Positions 17,807 through 26,827 of a stretch of DNA of 64,000 bases are shown here, in pieces (within the stretch, counting starts at the first letter, position 1; every line of letters starts with the position of its first letter). The notes under the pieces are model-generated. The model was not told where the DNA came from and did no database searches. It saw only the letters and a program-made list of their open reading frames with translations. The stretch is taken from NCBI RefSeq assembly GCF_039522605.1, contig NZ_BAAADS010000025.1, forward strand, positions 124,001 to 188,000, read 5' to 3'. Made by a program: the position numbers and the translations under genes. This DNA is from Lentibacillus siamensis. Its GTDB lineage: Bacteria; Bacillota; Bacilli; Bacillales; Amphibacillaceae.

Positions 17807-17845
17807 ATAAGAGATCTGACCTCTGACGTTCGACTCTTATAGTCG
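17807..17845. promoter_or_regulatory. Candidate operator region upstream of ymfC
   Basis: The 305-bp gap between spoIIIE and ymfC (17778-18082) holds two things: the spoIIIE hairpin and this region. ATAAGAG (17807-17813) and CTCTTAT (17834-17840) form an inverted repeat; the second arm lies within the smaller palindrome CGACTCTTATAGTCG (17831-17845). A TATATT-like -10 is just upstream on the minus strand, so a bound repressor would sit over the early transcribed region. Suggested as autoregulatory GntR sites; not proven. Confidence 0.4.
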
Positions 17846-18043
17846 AAATAAATATAACACTTTTAAGGTAATAAATAAACAGTTATAGGCAAAATTAATT
17901 AAAAAAAATAGATCAAAAGTCGATTTTTTCTACAAAACATGAGCAAAAGCTCCTGGTTGACTGCTGTAAGAATGTGGTGAATCCGGTCAGGAAGCTGTTA
18001 ATTTTAACCGGAACTCAAATTCCTGTCGATATAATTAGACAAC

Positions 18044-18083
18044 ATACAAACAGCTATGTCCTTACAGACATAGCTGTTTGTAT
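18044..18083 (-). terminator. Long hairpin at the end of spoIIIE
   Basis: Perfect 17-bp stem ATACAAACAGCTATGTC/GACATAGCTGTTTGTAT around a 6-nt loop, starting at the spoIIIE stop codon. A classic U-tract is missing on the minus side (GTTGTC follows), but the stem is strong enough to define the transcript end. Confidence 0.65.
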
Positions 18084-20380
18084 TATGATAGTTTTTCTTC
18101 TGATGATTGGGAAACAAGAACTGTTCTTGGTTTACTGCCTTCGTATGGACCAACAATCCCCCTGTCTTCCATTGCGTCAATTAAACGAGCTGCTCTTGTA
18201 TAGCCAATCCTGAATCTCCGCTGCAGCATCGACACACTCGCACTCTGCATTTCCATAATCAGCTGAACGGCGTCATCGTACAATTCATCATCAACTTCAG
18301 AAGTAACTTCGCTCGTTTCTTCCGGAATCATTTCCTCCTGATAGGATGCTTTCTGCTGCTCAACACAATGATCCACAACCCGCTCCACTTCCTCATCAGA
18401 CAGGAACGCACCCTGAACGCGGGTTGGTTTTGACGATCCAACGGGCATGAAGAGCATATCACCATGACCAAGAAGTTTTTCTGCCCCCCCGGAATCCAAA
18501 ATCGTCCGGGAATCGGTCTGTGATGATACGCTGAAAGCAATCCGGGATGGAATGTTCGCTTTAATCACACCGGTAATGACATCAACAGATGGCCGTTGAG
18601 TCGCAATAATCAGATGGATACCTGCTGCCCGGGCCATCTGTGCCAATCTGGTAATCGCATCCTCAACTTCATTGGAAGCAACCATCATCAAGTCGGCAAG
18701 CTCGTCCACCAAAACAACAATATATGGGAGGTGAGGCTGCTGTTCCTCTTCTTCCACCCCCTGATTATGTTTTTTGATGTATTCATTATACCCTTCAATA
18801 TTACGTGTGCCAGAATCAGAAAACAGTTCATATCGTCGTTCCATCTCCGCAACAACTTTTTTTAATGCACGGGATGCTTTTTTCGGATCGGTAACAACCG
18901 GAGCCAACAAGTGTGGAATACCATTGTACACATTCAACTCCACTTTTTTCGGGTCAATCATCATCATTTTAACTTCATGTGGCTTGGCGCGCATTAAAAT
19001 GGTAGTGATGATTCCGTTAACACACACACTTTTACCGCTCCCGGTGGCACCGGCAATCAGAAGATGCGGCATTTTACTCAATTCTGAAACAACAGCATCG
19101 CCGGAAATATCTCTGCCAAGAGCAAATAATAGTTGGGATGATTGTTTATTTTTGATTCCATCCAATACTTCTCTTAATGATACAAGTGCTGTTTCCTGGT
19201 TTGGCACTTCAATTCCAACCGCAGATTTGCCTGGAATTGGTGCCTCGATCCGCAAATCTTTAGCGGCTAACGCAAGTGCCAGGTCATCATGCAAATTAAC
19301 AATTTTACTGACTTTCACGCCTGCTTCCGGATAAACTTCATACTTGGTTACGGAAGGTCCCACATGGACTTTTGTCACTCTAGCTTTTACACCAAAACTA
19401 TTAAACGTACGTTCCAGTTTTCGAACTGTAGCTTGTATGTGTGACTTTTCATTTTGCTGTGAGTTCTGTGCAGGCTCTGTCAATAAATTGGAAGATGGCA
19501 GGATATATTCATAATTTTCCGTTTCCGTCATCGGCAGCGGATTATCCTGTTCCTCCGCCTGAATAGGTTCATCTGTTTTACTTTTCGCTGTCTCTGTCTT
19601 ATCGCCGGTTGGTGCTTCAACTTGTCCATTTGGGTCAACAGCATAGGCAACATCCGTAAAATCCTGAATAACTGGCTCTTCCTGAACATCATCACGTTCA
19701 AATTCAGCCACATCTGCCTCCTTGGAATCCCTTTCCGCCTTTGATTGCTGTTTCATTGCACGTGATTCAACTCTCCGTGATTTCCAGTTTTTGAGTGCGG
19801 AACTTACCCGTTTTGTTGATTTTGAAAAAAAGTCTCCAAATGAAAACTCGGTCATAAATATAAAACCAATCAGGATAGAAAAAACAGACACTATTTTGGC
19901 GCCAACTGAGGAAAATAAATAATAACAGAAGGCAAATAAGAACGCACCAATCATACCCCCGCCAGTTTGCAGAGAACCGGTTTCTCCATCAACAAACAGA
20001 AAATAGTTATCCCATGTTGTCTTAATAATCGATGTATTTTCAGAAAACAACAGAATTCGCTCGTAGGTTTGTATATGGGTCAGCAGCAGAACACCGGTAA
20101 AGATGATATAAAATCCGATCATTTTTTTATGTTTAAAATCGGGATAACGACGTTTTACCATCAACATGATTCCTGTTACCAACAAAAAAAGCGAAGCAAC
20201 AAAATACCAGATTCCCAAAATGAATCGGAATAAGTGAACCAGACTGCCAGGAATTGCGCCATCACTTATTGCGCTTGCCCCACTGCCAAAAATGGCAAGG
20301 AAAATAAATAAAATACCCAGAAGTTCATATTTAACCTGTTTTTTTAATTGTTTTTTCTTTTTTTTTCTTTTCTTTGCCAT
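18083..20380 (-). CDS. spoIIIE: DNA translocase SpoIIIE/FtsK family
   Basis: Membrane-anchored DNA pump that moves the chromosome into the forespore during sporulation and clears DNA trapped at division septa. The 765-residue protein has a lysine-rich N-terminus, four hydrophobic segments (within about 20-180), a charged linker (180-310), the motor domain with Walker A GATGSGKS (444-451) and VLVDELADLMM, and a C-terminal gamma winged helix (RRFRIGYTRAARLIDAMEDRG) that reads orienting DNA motifs. The ATG at 20380 (MAKKRKKKK) has AGAGGTGAAGTT upstream; an in-frame ATG at 20452 would add 24 unrelated residues. Position after tepA/ylzJ and before ymfC matches B. subtilis spoIIIE. Confidence 0.95.
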   Translation of the reverse strand: MAKKRKKKKKQLKKQVKYELLGILFIFLAIFGSGASAISDGAIPGSLVHLFRFILGIWYFVASLFLLVTGIMLMVKRRYPDFKHKKMIGFYIIFTGVLLLTHIQTYERILLFSENTSIIKTTWDNYFLFVDGETGSLQTGGGMIGAFLFAFCYYLFSSVGAKIVSVFSILIGFIFMTEFSFGDFFSKSTKRVSSALKNWKSRRVESRAMKQQSKAERDSKEADVAEFERDDVQEEPVIQDFTDVAYAVDPNGQVEAPTGDKTETAKSKTDEPIQAEEQDNPLPMTETENYEYILPSSNLLTEPAQNSQQNEKSHIQATVRKLERTFNSFGVKARVTKVHVGPSVTKYEVYPEAGVKVSKIVNLHDDLALALAAKDLRIEAPIPGKSAVGIEVPNQETALVSLREVLDGIKNKQSSQLLFALGRDISGDAVVSELSKMPHLLIAGATGSGKSVCVNGIITTILMRAKPHEVKMMMIDPKKVELNVYNGIPHLLAPVVTDPKKASRALKKVVAEMERRYELFSDSGTRNIEGYNEYIKKHNQGVEEEEQQPHLPYIVVLVDELADLMMVASNEVEDAITRLAQMARAAGIHLIIATQRPSVDVITGVIKANIPSRIAFSVSSQTDSRTILDSGGAEKLLGHGDMLFMPVGSSKPTRVQGAFLSDEEVERVVDHCVEQQKASYQEEMIPEETSEVTSEVDDELYDDAVQLIMEMQSASVSMLQRRFRIGYTRAARLIDAMEDRGIVGPYEGSKPRTVLVSQSSEEKLS

Positions 20381-20429
20381 AACTTCACCTCTTATCACTG
20401 GCAATACATATCTTAAGTATTGAACAGGA

Positions 20430-20457
20430 AACCCCTGCCATAGCATGGGCAAGGGTT
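20430..20457. repeat. Hairpin AACCCTTGCC/GGCAGGGGTT before spoIIIE
   Basis: 10-bp stem (one G-T pair) with an 8-nt loop in the ylzJ-spoIIIE gap. Near-identical stems occur after polC (39425-39457) and before polC (43931-43964), suggesting a small dispersed hairpin family. No U-run follows on the coding strand. Confidence 0.5.
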
Positions 20458-20505
20458 GACATTTTTTTCATTCAGTTCCATTATAGCACAGATGCAGCGA
20501 TTTGA

Positions 20506-20718
20506 TTAATGTTCCTTTATAATTGTACCAGGATTAAATTCTTGCCTTAAAAAGTCCTGCGGGTCAGTCGACAGAAGCTGCAATACCTGAAAATCACCTT
20601 TGTCGGTTTCTTCAACAAAAAATTGCTTATTCTGATAGGATACACAATGCCGTTTTGTAAAAACAGCATTATCTGCCGGAAATATGTCCGTGTTGGCTAA
20701 AGGCGTATACAGTATCAT
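20506..20718 (-). CDS. ylzJ: YlzJ-like protein
   Basis: 70-residue protein of the YlzJ family (starts MILYTPLANTDIFP), conserved next to tepA in Bacillales with no known function. No membrane segment or signal is visible; the composition suggests a small beta-rich soluble protein. Its ATG overlaps the 3' end of tepA by 4 nt, with CAGGTGG just upstream, so the two are translationally coupled. Confidence 0.85.
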   Translation of the reverse strand: MILYTPLANTDIFPADNAVFTKRHCVSYQNKQFFVEETDKGDFQVLQLLSTDPQDFLRQEFNPGTIIKEH

Positions 20719-21449
20719 TGAACCACCTGTTCTTCGTTGCCTTTATTTTTGTCAATTAGCTCATTAACTTTCTGCATTGCTTTCTGAACACCGCCTACTC
20801 CGTCAATCAATCCATATTCCACCGCATTTTCACCGACGACATTTGAACCAATATCACGTGTCAGATTGCCTCTTGCAAACATGAGCTCCTTAAATTTTTC
20901 TTCTTTAATATTTGAATGCTGTACAACAAAATCAATAACCCTGTCCTGCATTTTTTCCAGGTATTCAAATGTTTGCGGAACACCGATAACCATCCCTGTA
21001 AGCCGGATTGGATGAATAATCATTGTCGCAGTCGGGGCAATAAAAGAATAGTCTGTCGCAACAGCAATCGGCACACCTATTGAATGTCCCCCACCGAGTA
21101 CAATTGACACGGTTGGCTTGGATATCGAAGCAATCATTTCTGATAAGGCCAGACCGGCCTCCACATCACCACCTACTGTATTTAGTAAAACAACGACACC
21201 TTCTATCTTAGGGTTTTGCTCAATTGCAATCAGCTGTGGCAGTAAATGTTCATATTTGGTTGTTTTGTTTTGCGGCGGGAGCTGAACATGACCTTCCACT
21301 TGACCTATTATCGATAACACATGAATATTGGAATCTGGTGCTTGCGGTACATTGGATTGACCTAGCTGTTGAATTTTTTGAACGAGTGAAGATTGGTTGC
21401 CCTGATCACCCTGGTTTTGGTCGTCCTTTTTTGATGGTTCTTTATCCAT
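20715..21449 (-). CDS. tepA: TepA/YmfB, ClpP-class serine protease-like protein
   Basis: 244-residue member of the ClpP/crotonase fold, known in B. subtilis as TepA (translocation-enhancing protein), later linked to degradation of small acid-soluble spore proteins at germination. Visible features: a charged, Gln-rich N-terminus, NTVGGDVEAGLALSEMI (oxyanion region), GGGHSIGVPIA (putative nucleophile Ser) and MIIHPIRL (His). The ATG at 21449 has AGGAG eight bases upstream; a GTG at 21458 is less likely. It is coupled to ylzJ and followed by spoIIIE. Confidence 0.88.
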   Translation of the reverse strand: MDKEPSKKDDQNQGDQGNQSSLVQKIQQLGQSNVPQAPDSNIHVLSIIGQVEGHVQLPPQNKTTKYEHLLPQLIAIEQNPKIEGVVVLLNTVGGDVEAGLALSEMIASISKPTVSIVLGGGHSIGVPIAVATDYSFIAPTATMIIHPIRLTGMVIGVPQTFEYLEKMQDRVIDFVVQHSNIKEEKFKELMFARGNLTRDIGSNVVGENAVEYGLIDGVGGVQKAMQKVNELIDKNKGNEEQVVQ

Positions 21450-21525
21450 GCAGAACACTCCTTTTTATAAAAGTCATGTGTTTAGTATTATCTAATCCGG
21501 AGTGATTCATGCGGATATAAGCATT

Positions 21526-21558
21526 AAAAAATACCGGCTGCTATACCGGTATTTTTTA
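21526..21558 (-). terminator. Terminator after dapA
   Basis: 8-bp stem AATACCGG/CCGGTATT with an 8-nt loop flanked by A- and T-runs on both sides (TTTTTTAA on the minus strand), so it works in either direction. It separates the dpaA-dapA operon from tepA. Confidence 0.85.
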
Positions 21559-21587
21559 AGGGTATTACGCTGATACTGTTTGCAATA

Positions 21588-22469
21588 CTATTTTGCAACA
21601 GAGACAAGATTTAACGTTTGCTTCAGCACTTGTTTTTCCGCATCAGTCAGCTCCAGCAGCGGCAGCCTGACACTGCCCATATTGATTCCTTTCATACTCA
21701 GTGCAGCTTTGACCGGTGATGGTGACGGTGCAGCAAATAAACCATTCATAACAGGCAGAAGCTTACGGTGCAGAGCACCAGCTTCGGATACGTTGCCACT
21801 TTTAAATGCGGAAACCATTTGCTGTATTTCGTTACCGATAACATGGGAAGCAACAGAGATAACACCGTCACCACCAACAGCGAGTAATGGCAATGTCGTG
21901 CTGTCTTCCCCGGAATATACACTGAAATTATCGTTTGTGCGTTCGATAACCTCCGAGATAAGGTCAATGTCTCCGCTCGCTTCTTTTACAGATACAATAT
22001 TTTCCACTTTACTCAGCTGAACAATTGTATCAGCGTCCATTTTCACAACTGATCTGCCGGGGATGTTATACAGCATAACCGGCAAACCAGTTGCATTCGC
22101 AATGGTGGCAAAGTGTTCATAAAGTCCACGTTGACTCGGTTTATTATAATATGGAACAACAAGCATTATTGCATCTGCTCCACATGCCTCAGCTTCTTTA
22201 GTAAATGAAATAGATGCAGCTGTATTATTGCTGCCAGTACCAGCAATTACTGGTACACGTTGATTAACTGTTTTAACGGTGTGCTTTAACAGGGAGATTT
22301 TTTCCTCTTTGGTCAGTGTCGGTGATTCCCCAGTTGTACCGGCAATAACCAGGCCATCACTGCCGTTTTCCAAAAGATGCTCGATGAGATCAGTCGTCTT
22401 CTGAAAATCCACCTTTCCATTTTCATCAAATGGGGTAACCATTGCTGTCAGGACATTTCCAAAATTCAT
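21588..22469 (-). CDS. dapA: 4-Hydroxy-tetrahydrodipicolinate synthase
   Basis: Condenses pyruvate with aspartate semialdehyde, the first step of the lysine/DAP branch; the product is also the precursor of spore dipicolinate. 293 residues, TIM barrel of the DHDPS family: GTTGE (45-49), catalytic Tyr134 in LYNIPGRS and Schiff-base Lys162 in VKEASGD. Last gene of dpaA-dpaB-asd-dapG-dapA, which places substrate supply and spore product formation under joint control. AAGGGTG precedes the ATG. Confidence 0.97.
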   Translation of the reverse strand: MNFGNVLTAMVTPFDENGKVDFQKTTDLIEHLLENGSDGLVIAGTTGESPTLTKEEKISLLKHTVKTVNQRVPVIAGTGSNNTAASISFTKEAEACGADAIMLVVPYYNKPSQRGLYEHFATIANATGLPVMLYNIPGRSVVKMDADTIVQLSKVENIVSVKEASGDIDLISEVIERTNDNFSVYSGEDSTTLPLLAVGGDGVISVASHVIGNEIQQMVSAFKSGNVSEAGALHRKLLPVMNGLFAAPSPSPVKAALSMKGINMGSVRLPLLELTDAEKQVLKQTLNLVSVAK

Positions 22470-22486
22470 GTCTTTACACCCTTCTC

Positions 22487-23725
22487 TTAAGTAATAGGAT
22501 ACTCGTCATTGACGCCGCTTAGTTGGAAAACGTCATGAAGTGCATTAACAGCTGCACTCAAATCCTTTTCATTGATAAGCACCCATATCGTTGTATGACT
22601 GTCAGCCGATTGCAATATTTGCACGCCTGCATTTGTCAATGACTGAACAATTCTTGATGCAACCCCGGGCACGCCTGTCATTCCGGCTCCCACAGCAGAA
22701 ACCTTTGCACATTTTTCGGTGATCTCCGGCTGGAAGCCCAATGTTTCCAGTATATGCAATGCTTTTTGTGTATGAGCTTCCGGAACAGTGTAAATAACCC
22801 CTGTCGGTGATATATTAATAAAATCCACAGATATCCCTGCTTCTGCCATCGCCTTAAACACTTCAGACTGCAGGCGATGCGCCTCTTCCTTCGTGTGTAT
22901 CCTAATTTGTGTAATAGCTGACATGTGTGCTATTCCGGTTATCATTCGGTCGGGAATATCCTTGCCTGCTTCCTGAACTCGTGAAGCAGTTACAAGTGTT
23001 CCCTCATCCTGCATGTAGGTTGAGCGGACACGGATGGGGATTTTAGCCTGCATCGCAATCTCCACTGCACGCGGATGAATAACTTTTGCACCCTGATACG
23101 CCAAATTACATATTTCCGTATACGTAACGACATCCAACGCACGGGCTGAAGAAACCACCCGCGGATCTGCTGTCATTATGCCATTTACATCGGTAAATAT
23201 TTCAATCCGTTCAGCATTAAGGGCAGCACCTAAAGCAGCTGCTGTTGTATCACTGCCGCCACGGCCAATTGTTGTAATCTCACCGGAAGCGGTCTGTCCC
23301 TGAAAACCGGCTACTACGACAACATCATTCTGTTCAAGTTCTTTCATTATCCGGTCGGTTTTCACTTCTTTTATTTTGGCCTGATTAAAATCTTCGTTCG
23401 TAATAAATCCTGCCTGAGCTCCGGTTAAGGCCGTTGCACGGATATGCTTTTTTTGCAGCTCATTGGACATTAGTACAGATGCAATTGTTTCTCCGCATGA
23501 CATCAGCAGATCAACTTCCCTTTTTGCATTTTTATTGGAAGGAAAATCAATCAGTTCAAGCAATGTATCTGTTGCGTATGGATCAGGCTTGCGTCCCAGT
23601 GCAGATACAACAACTACTACTTTATTATCCTGTACAAGTGCATTTTTTATATGATTGATAACATGGTTGCGGTTCTCTTCCGATTGCACAGAAGTTCCGC
23701 CAAATTTTTGGACCAGTATCTGCAT
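22487..23725 (-). CDS. dapG: Aspartate kinase (DapG, DAP-sensitive type)
   Basis: Phosphorylates aspartate at the head of the lysine/threonine/methionine and dipicolinate pathways. 412 residues: an amino-acid kinase domain starting VQKFGGTSV with Lys7, GRGGSDTTA for nucleotide binding, and two C-terminal ACT domains (from about residue 265) for feedback control. By gene neighbourhood it corresponds to B. subtilis aspartokinase I (diaminopimelate-inhibited) rather than LysC or ThrD; the effector cannot be read from sequence. No internal start producing a separate beta subunit was examined closely. GAGGTGTTAGT precedes the ATG. Confidence 0.94.
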   Translation of the reverse strand: MQILVQKFGGTSVQSEENRNHVINHIKNALVQDNKVVVVVSALGRKPDPYATDTLLELIDFPSNKNAKREVDLLMSCGETIASVLMSNELQKKHIRATALTGAQAGFITNEDFNQAKIKEVKTDRIMKELEQNDVVVVAGFQGQTASGEITTIGRGGSDTTAAALGAALNAERIEIFTDVNGIMTADPRVVSSARALDVVTYTEICNLAYQGAKVIHPRAVEIAMQAKIPIRVRSTYMQDEGTLVTASRVQEAGKDIPDRMITGIAHMSAITQIRIHTKEEAHRLQSEVFKAMAEAGISVDFINISPTGVIYTVPEAHTQKALHILETLGFQPEITEKCAKVSAVGAGMTGVPGVASRIVQSLTNAGVQILQSADSHTTIWVLINEKDLSAAVNALHDVFQLSGVNDEYPIT

Positions 23726-23741
23726 ACTAACACCTCAATTT

Positions 23742-24788
23742 CTAAAGCCATTTATTTTCAATTAAACGTTCTGCAATCTGGATGGTATTCCAGGCAGCAC
23801 CCTTAATCAGATTATCGGATACAATCCACAGATGGAAACCGTTATCATGGTCCATATCTTTACGGATACGACCGACAAATACTTCTTCTTTGTTCATTGC
23901 ACTAAGTGGTGTCGGGTAAACTTGATTAGCCGGGTCATCCTCTACAATAACCCCTTCCGCATTACGTAAAACATCCTGCAGATCTGAGGCTGACAATCCA
24001 TCTTTATCAACGTCAACATACACACTCTCAGCATGTGACTGGAAAAATGGCAGACGTACGCATGTCGCAGATACCGGTAATTCCGGTAAATGCAATATTT
24101 TTTTAGATTCATTAATCATTTTCATTTCTTCAAAGGTATAGCCATTTTCTTGAAAAACATCTATTTGCGGAAGCGCGTTAAAGGCAATTGGATAATGTTT
24201 TTTGTCACCTTTGACGGGCAATAATTCCGCTGTCATCTCTTCATTGTTCAAAAATTGTTTCGACTGATTTTTCAGTTCTTCATTTGCACTGTTACCAGCA
24301 CCTGAAACAGCCTGATAAGTTGATACAATAATCCGTGACAGACCATACGCTTCATGGAGCGGCTTCAATGCTGCAACCATCTGAATTGTCGAGCAGTTCG
24401 GGTTGGCAATAATGCCATTGTGTTTTTTAATATCATCCTCATTGACTTCCGGAACTACCAGTGGAACGTCATCATCCATGCGGTATGCACTTGTATTATC
24501 AACAACTACCGTCCCCCGTTTCACTGCCTCTGGTGCCAGTCTTTTGGATATGGAACCGCCAGCTGAAAACAGCGCAATATCAACAGCTTCAAAACTGTCT
24601 GGTTCGGCTGCTTCAACTGTGATTTCGCGATTCTTAAAAACTATCTTTTTACCTGCAGATCTTTCTGATGATAAAAGCTTTAAATCATTTATAGGCAAAT
24701 CTTTTTTTTCCAATAGTTGAACAATCTTTTGCCCTACGGCGCCGGTTGCACCGACTACCGCCAAATTGTATCCATTGCTGTTTTCCAT
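23742..24788 (-). CDS. asd: Aspartate-semialdehyde dehydrogenase
   Basis: NADPH-dependent reduction of aspartyl phosphate to aspartate semialdehyde. 348 residues: N-terminal nucleotide motif GATGAVGQ (13-20), catalytic Cys132 in NPNCSTIQ, and His252 in the substrate-binding FFQSHAES segment. It sits between dpaB and dapG, making the enzyme order along the operon match a continuous route from aspartate to dipicolinate. GAGGGGTTAACTTA precedes the ATG at 24788. Confidence 0.97.
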   Translation of the reverse strand: MENSNGYNLAVVGATGAVGQKIVQLLEKKDLPINDLKLLSSERSAGKKIVFKNREITVEAAEPDSFEAVDIALFSAGGSISKRLAPEAVKRGTVVVDNTSAYRMDDDVPLVVPEVNEDDIKKHNGIIANPNCSTIQMVAALKPLHEAYGLSRIIVSTYQAVSGAGNSANEELKNQSKQFLNNEEMTAELLPVKGDKKHYPIAFNALPQIDVFQENGYTFEEMKMINESKKILHLPELPVSATCVRLPFFQSHAESVYVDVDKDGLSASDLQDVLRNAEGVIVEDDPANQVYPTPLSAMNKEEVFVGRIRKDMDHDNGFHLWIVSDNLIKGAAWNTIQIAERLIENKWL

Positions 24789-24824
24789 TAAGTTAACCCC
24801 TCATTTCCTAATAATAGATTATAC

Positions 24825-25430
24825 TCATGGTACCATACTATCATATTCATGAGGAATAATAACAGGCTGAAGCTGTTCATGATGAAGAGCGGTTTCTACC
24901 GTTTTTACAAGCGAATCCATATCGGAGACAAGCGAATTTGGTTTTTTAAATGGATCATCCTGCCCGAATGGAATAAAATAAATATATTTGCTTGCCATCA
25001 GGCGCATCAGATTTACACCATTTAATCCAAGCGCATCATTGGTTGAAATTCCCAAAACCACAGGTCCCTGGTTCCTCATCGTTGCCTTCGCTGCCATTAA
25101 TACCGGGGAATCGGTCAGCGCATTAGCCATCTTGCTTAGTGAATTTCCGGTTAATGGGGCGATCACCATACAATCCAGTGGGTATTTGGGTCCTAACGGC
25201 TCTGCATCAGGCATGGTAGTAATTACCTTTTTTCCGGTTATCGACTCCACTTTTGCAACGTGGTCTTCCGCTTTGCCAAATTTTGTATCAGTGGTTCGGA
25301 CCGTATACGTTACAATCGGTACTACTTCCGCTCCTTCATCCATTAACCGCTCAAGCTGCGGAAAAACCTTATCATAGGTGCAGTGCGACCCTGTCAGGCC
25401 AAATCCAATTCGCTTACCTTTCAATTTCAT
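24825..25430 (-). CDS. dpaB: Dipicolinate synthase subunit B
   Basis: 201-residue flavoprotein-fold subunit (SpoVFB) of the enzyme that oxidises dihydrodipicolinate to dipicolinic acid in the mother cell; DPA is then loaded into the spore core as the calcium chelate. Visible: GFGLTGSHCTYDKVFPQ at the N-terminus and the APLTGNSLSKMANALTD signature shared with phosphopantothenoylcysteine decarboxylase-like proteins. Its start follows the dpaA stop by one base, with AAGGGAGAAGG upstream. Present only in spore formers, so it is good evidence of lifestyle. Confidence 0.95.
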   Translation of the reverse strand: MKLKGKRIGFGLTGSHCTYDKVFPQLERLMDEGAEVVPIVTYTVRTTDTKFGKAEDHVAKVESITGKKVITTMPDAEPLGPKYPLDCMVIAPLTGNSLSKMANALTDSPVLMAAKATMRNQGPVVLGISTNDALGLNGVNLMRLMASKYIYFIPFGQDDPFKKPNSLVSDMDSLVKTVETALHHEQLQPVIIPHEYDSMVP

Positions 25431-25431
25431 A

Positions 25432-26313
25432 TTACCTTCTCCCTTCTTTTACAAGGAATTGTTTAATAACATCTGCCAAAATCTTTCCGGATGTTTTTGG
25501 TGCCACAATACCGGGAAGACTGCGGGCCAGAATTGCCTTTATACCTCTTTGTTCCGCATAATCAAAATCTGTTCCGCCAGGCTTTGACGCTAAATCGATA
25601 ATCAATGCATGCGGTGGCAGCTGCTGAATGGAATCCTTCTGAACCACGTCTGCCGGAATGGTATTGATTAAAAGGTCACAATCATTTGTATGTTTATCCA
25701 GTTCATCCAGTGGTACGGAAGTGAGTCCCATTTCCGTGATCCTTGCCAGATCTTTGATGCTCTGTGCACAAACGGATACTTTTGCCCCCAGCGCCGAAAA
25801 TTTGTTGGCAACGGTATTGCCAACCCTGCCAAAACCGACCACAATCACTCTTGATGAATGAATCGTGTAATCCGTATGTTCAATCACCATCATTATGGTA
25901 CCCTCGGCAGTTGGAATGGAATTATAGATTGCCACATCATCCCGGTCGAACAGTGGAATGAGCGTAAGATTTAAATCAGTTGTTACATTGGTAAGATAAT
26001 CCTTTGAAATACCAGTGAAAATCAATGTTGATTTATTCAAGGTACCAAACCATTCTTTTGTTAACTGTATTTTCTGATCCGAAAAGGCCGCTTCTACAAA
26101 ACCTTCATCATCAGTACCGGTTATTGGTAAAATAACAGCATCCAGTTTTTCCGGTATCAGGTCGGAAAAGTCAGTCTGCCTAAGTCCTGTAAACCCTTGT
26201 TCCAGGTTATCAAACCCAACTAAATAAATAGTAGTATCAGTCATGGTCTGTAATTGACGCAGCAATTCAAGATATCGCGCATCTCCGCCGATTACAGCAA
26301 TCGATTGACTCAT
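25432..26313 (-). CDS. dpaA: Dipicolinate synthase subunit A
   Basis: 293-residue SpoVFA-type subunit with a dehydrogenase-like Rossmann domain (VGFGRVGNTVA, GFGRVG at 160-165) and an N-terminal domain starting IAVIGGDARYLELL. With DpaB it forms dipicolinate synthase. First gene of the operon; a sigma-K-like promoter lies about 50 nt upstream, agreeing with mother-cell-specific expression of the B. subtilis spoVF operon. GGAGG lies 12 nt upstream of the ATG, a rather long spacing. Confidence 0.95.
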   Translation of the reverse strand: MSQSIAVIGGDARYLELLRQLQTMTDTTIYLVGFDNLEQGFTGLRQTDFSDLIPEKLDAVILPITGTDDEGFVEAAFSDQKIQLTKEWFGTLNKSTLIFTGISKDYLTNVTTDLNLTLIPLFDRDDVAIYNSIPTAEGTIMMVIEHTDYTIHSSRVIVVGFGRVGNTVANKFSALGAKVSVCAQSIKDLARITEMGLTSVPLDELDKHTNDCDLLINTIPADVVQKDSIQQLPPHALIIDLASKPGGTDFDYAEQRGIKAILARSLPGIVAPKTSGKILADVIKQFLVKEGRR

Positions 26314-26358
26314 CGTCGTTACATACCTCCAGACAATTACCCGTATTTGATTTCTGTA

Positions 26359-26386
26359 TAGTTTATGTAGCTTTCCCGTGTTAGTG
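26359..26386 (-). promoter_or_regulatory. Candidate sigma-K promoter of dpaA
   Basis: Minus-strand CAC (26384-26386) and CATAAACTA (26359-26367) with a 16-nt spacer match the AC / CATANNNTA pattern of late mother-cell sigma-K promoters. It lies about 45-50 nt upstream of the dpaA start, where spoVFA of B. subtilis is known to be sigma-K controlled. Confidence 0.55.
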
Positions 26387-26489
26387 ATTAGGAGTTTTTG
26401 TGACAGGCTTATTTCCGCTTAACATGAATTTTACCGCACCACTTTCCACGTGCAGATGAAGCAGGTAAATATGTACGATTTTAAGCGCA

Positions 26490-26521
26490 CAAAAAAACGA
26501 CACCATTGTAAAATGATGCCG
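26490..26521 (-). terminator. Terminator after ylmC
   Basis: 9-bp stem CGGCATCAT/ATGGTGTCG (two G-T pairs), short loop, then TTTTTTTG on the minus strand. Confidence 0.8.
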
Positions 26522-26539
26522 GTCATGCCGTATATGAAG

Positions 26540-26773
26540 TTAGTCAAATTCAATCATAATCATATCGTCTCCGATTTTTTTAATGGATCGCCATTGTATC
26601 TTCGTTTCTTCTCCCTCTTTTTTTAATCCGAACCATTTGTAATTCGGAATAATAAATGACTCAATCTGTCCGGTTTTTTCATTAATCTCAAGATCCGTTT
26701 GCCCTAAAATACCCAGCCTTGATCCCTGGTTTACATTAACAATTTCTTTTCCACTGATATCCTTATACCGCAT
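26540..26773 (-). CDS. YlmC/YmxH family PRC-barrel protein
   Basis: 77-residue protein with a PRC-barrel-like beta fold (MRYKDISGKEIVNVNQGSRL at the start). Members of the YlmC/YmxH family are sporulation-associated in Bacillales, with no biochemical activity known. The ATG at 26773 has GGAGGGGGATGT immediately upstream; an ATG at 26794 would add seven residues encoded by the ribosome-binding site itself. It follows mlpA and precedes the dpa operon, as ymxH does in B. subtilis. Confidence 0.85.
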   Translation of the reverse strand: MRYKDISGKEIVNVNQGSRLGILGQTDLEINEKTGQIESFIIPNYKWFGLKKEGEETKIQWRSIKKIGDDMIMIEFD

Positions 26774-26827
26774 ACATCCCCCTCCAAGTCTCATAGCTAC
26801 TACTGAATATATGCAGCGAATGGAATT

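Noticed and set aside
22470..23725. Lysine riboswitch controlling dapG
   Set aside because: The dapG start follows asd by 16 nt with no room for a leader, and none was seen upstream of asd or dpaA.
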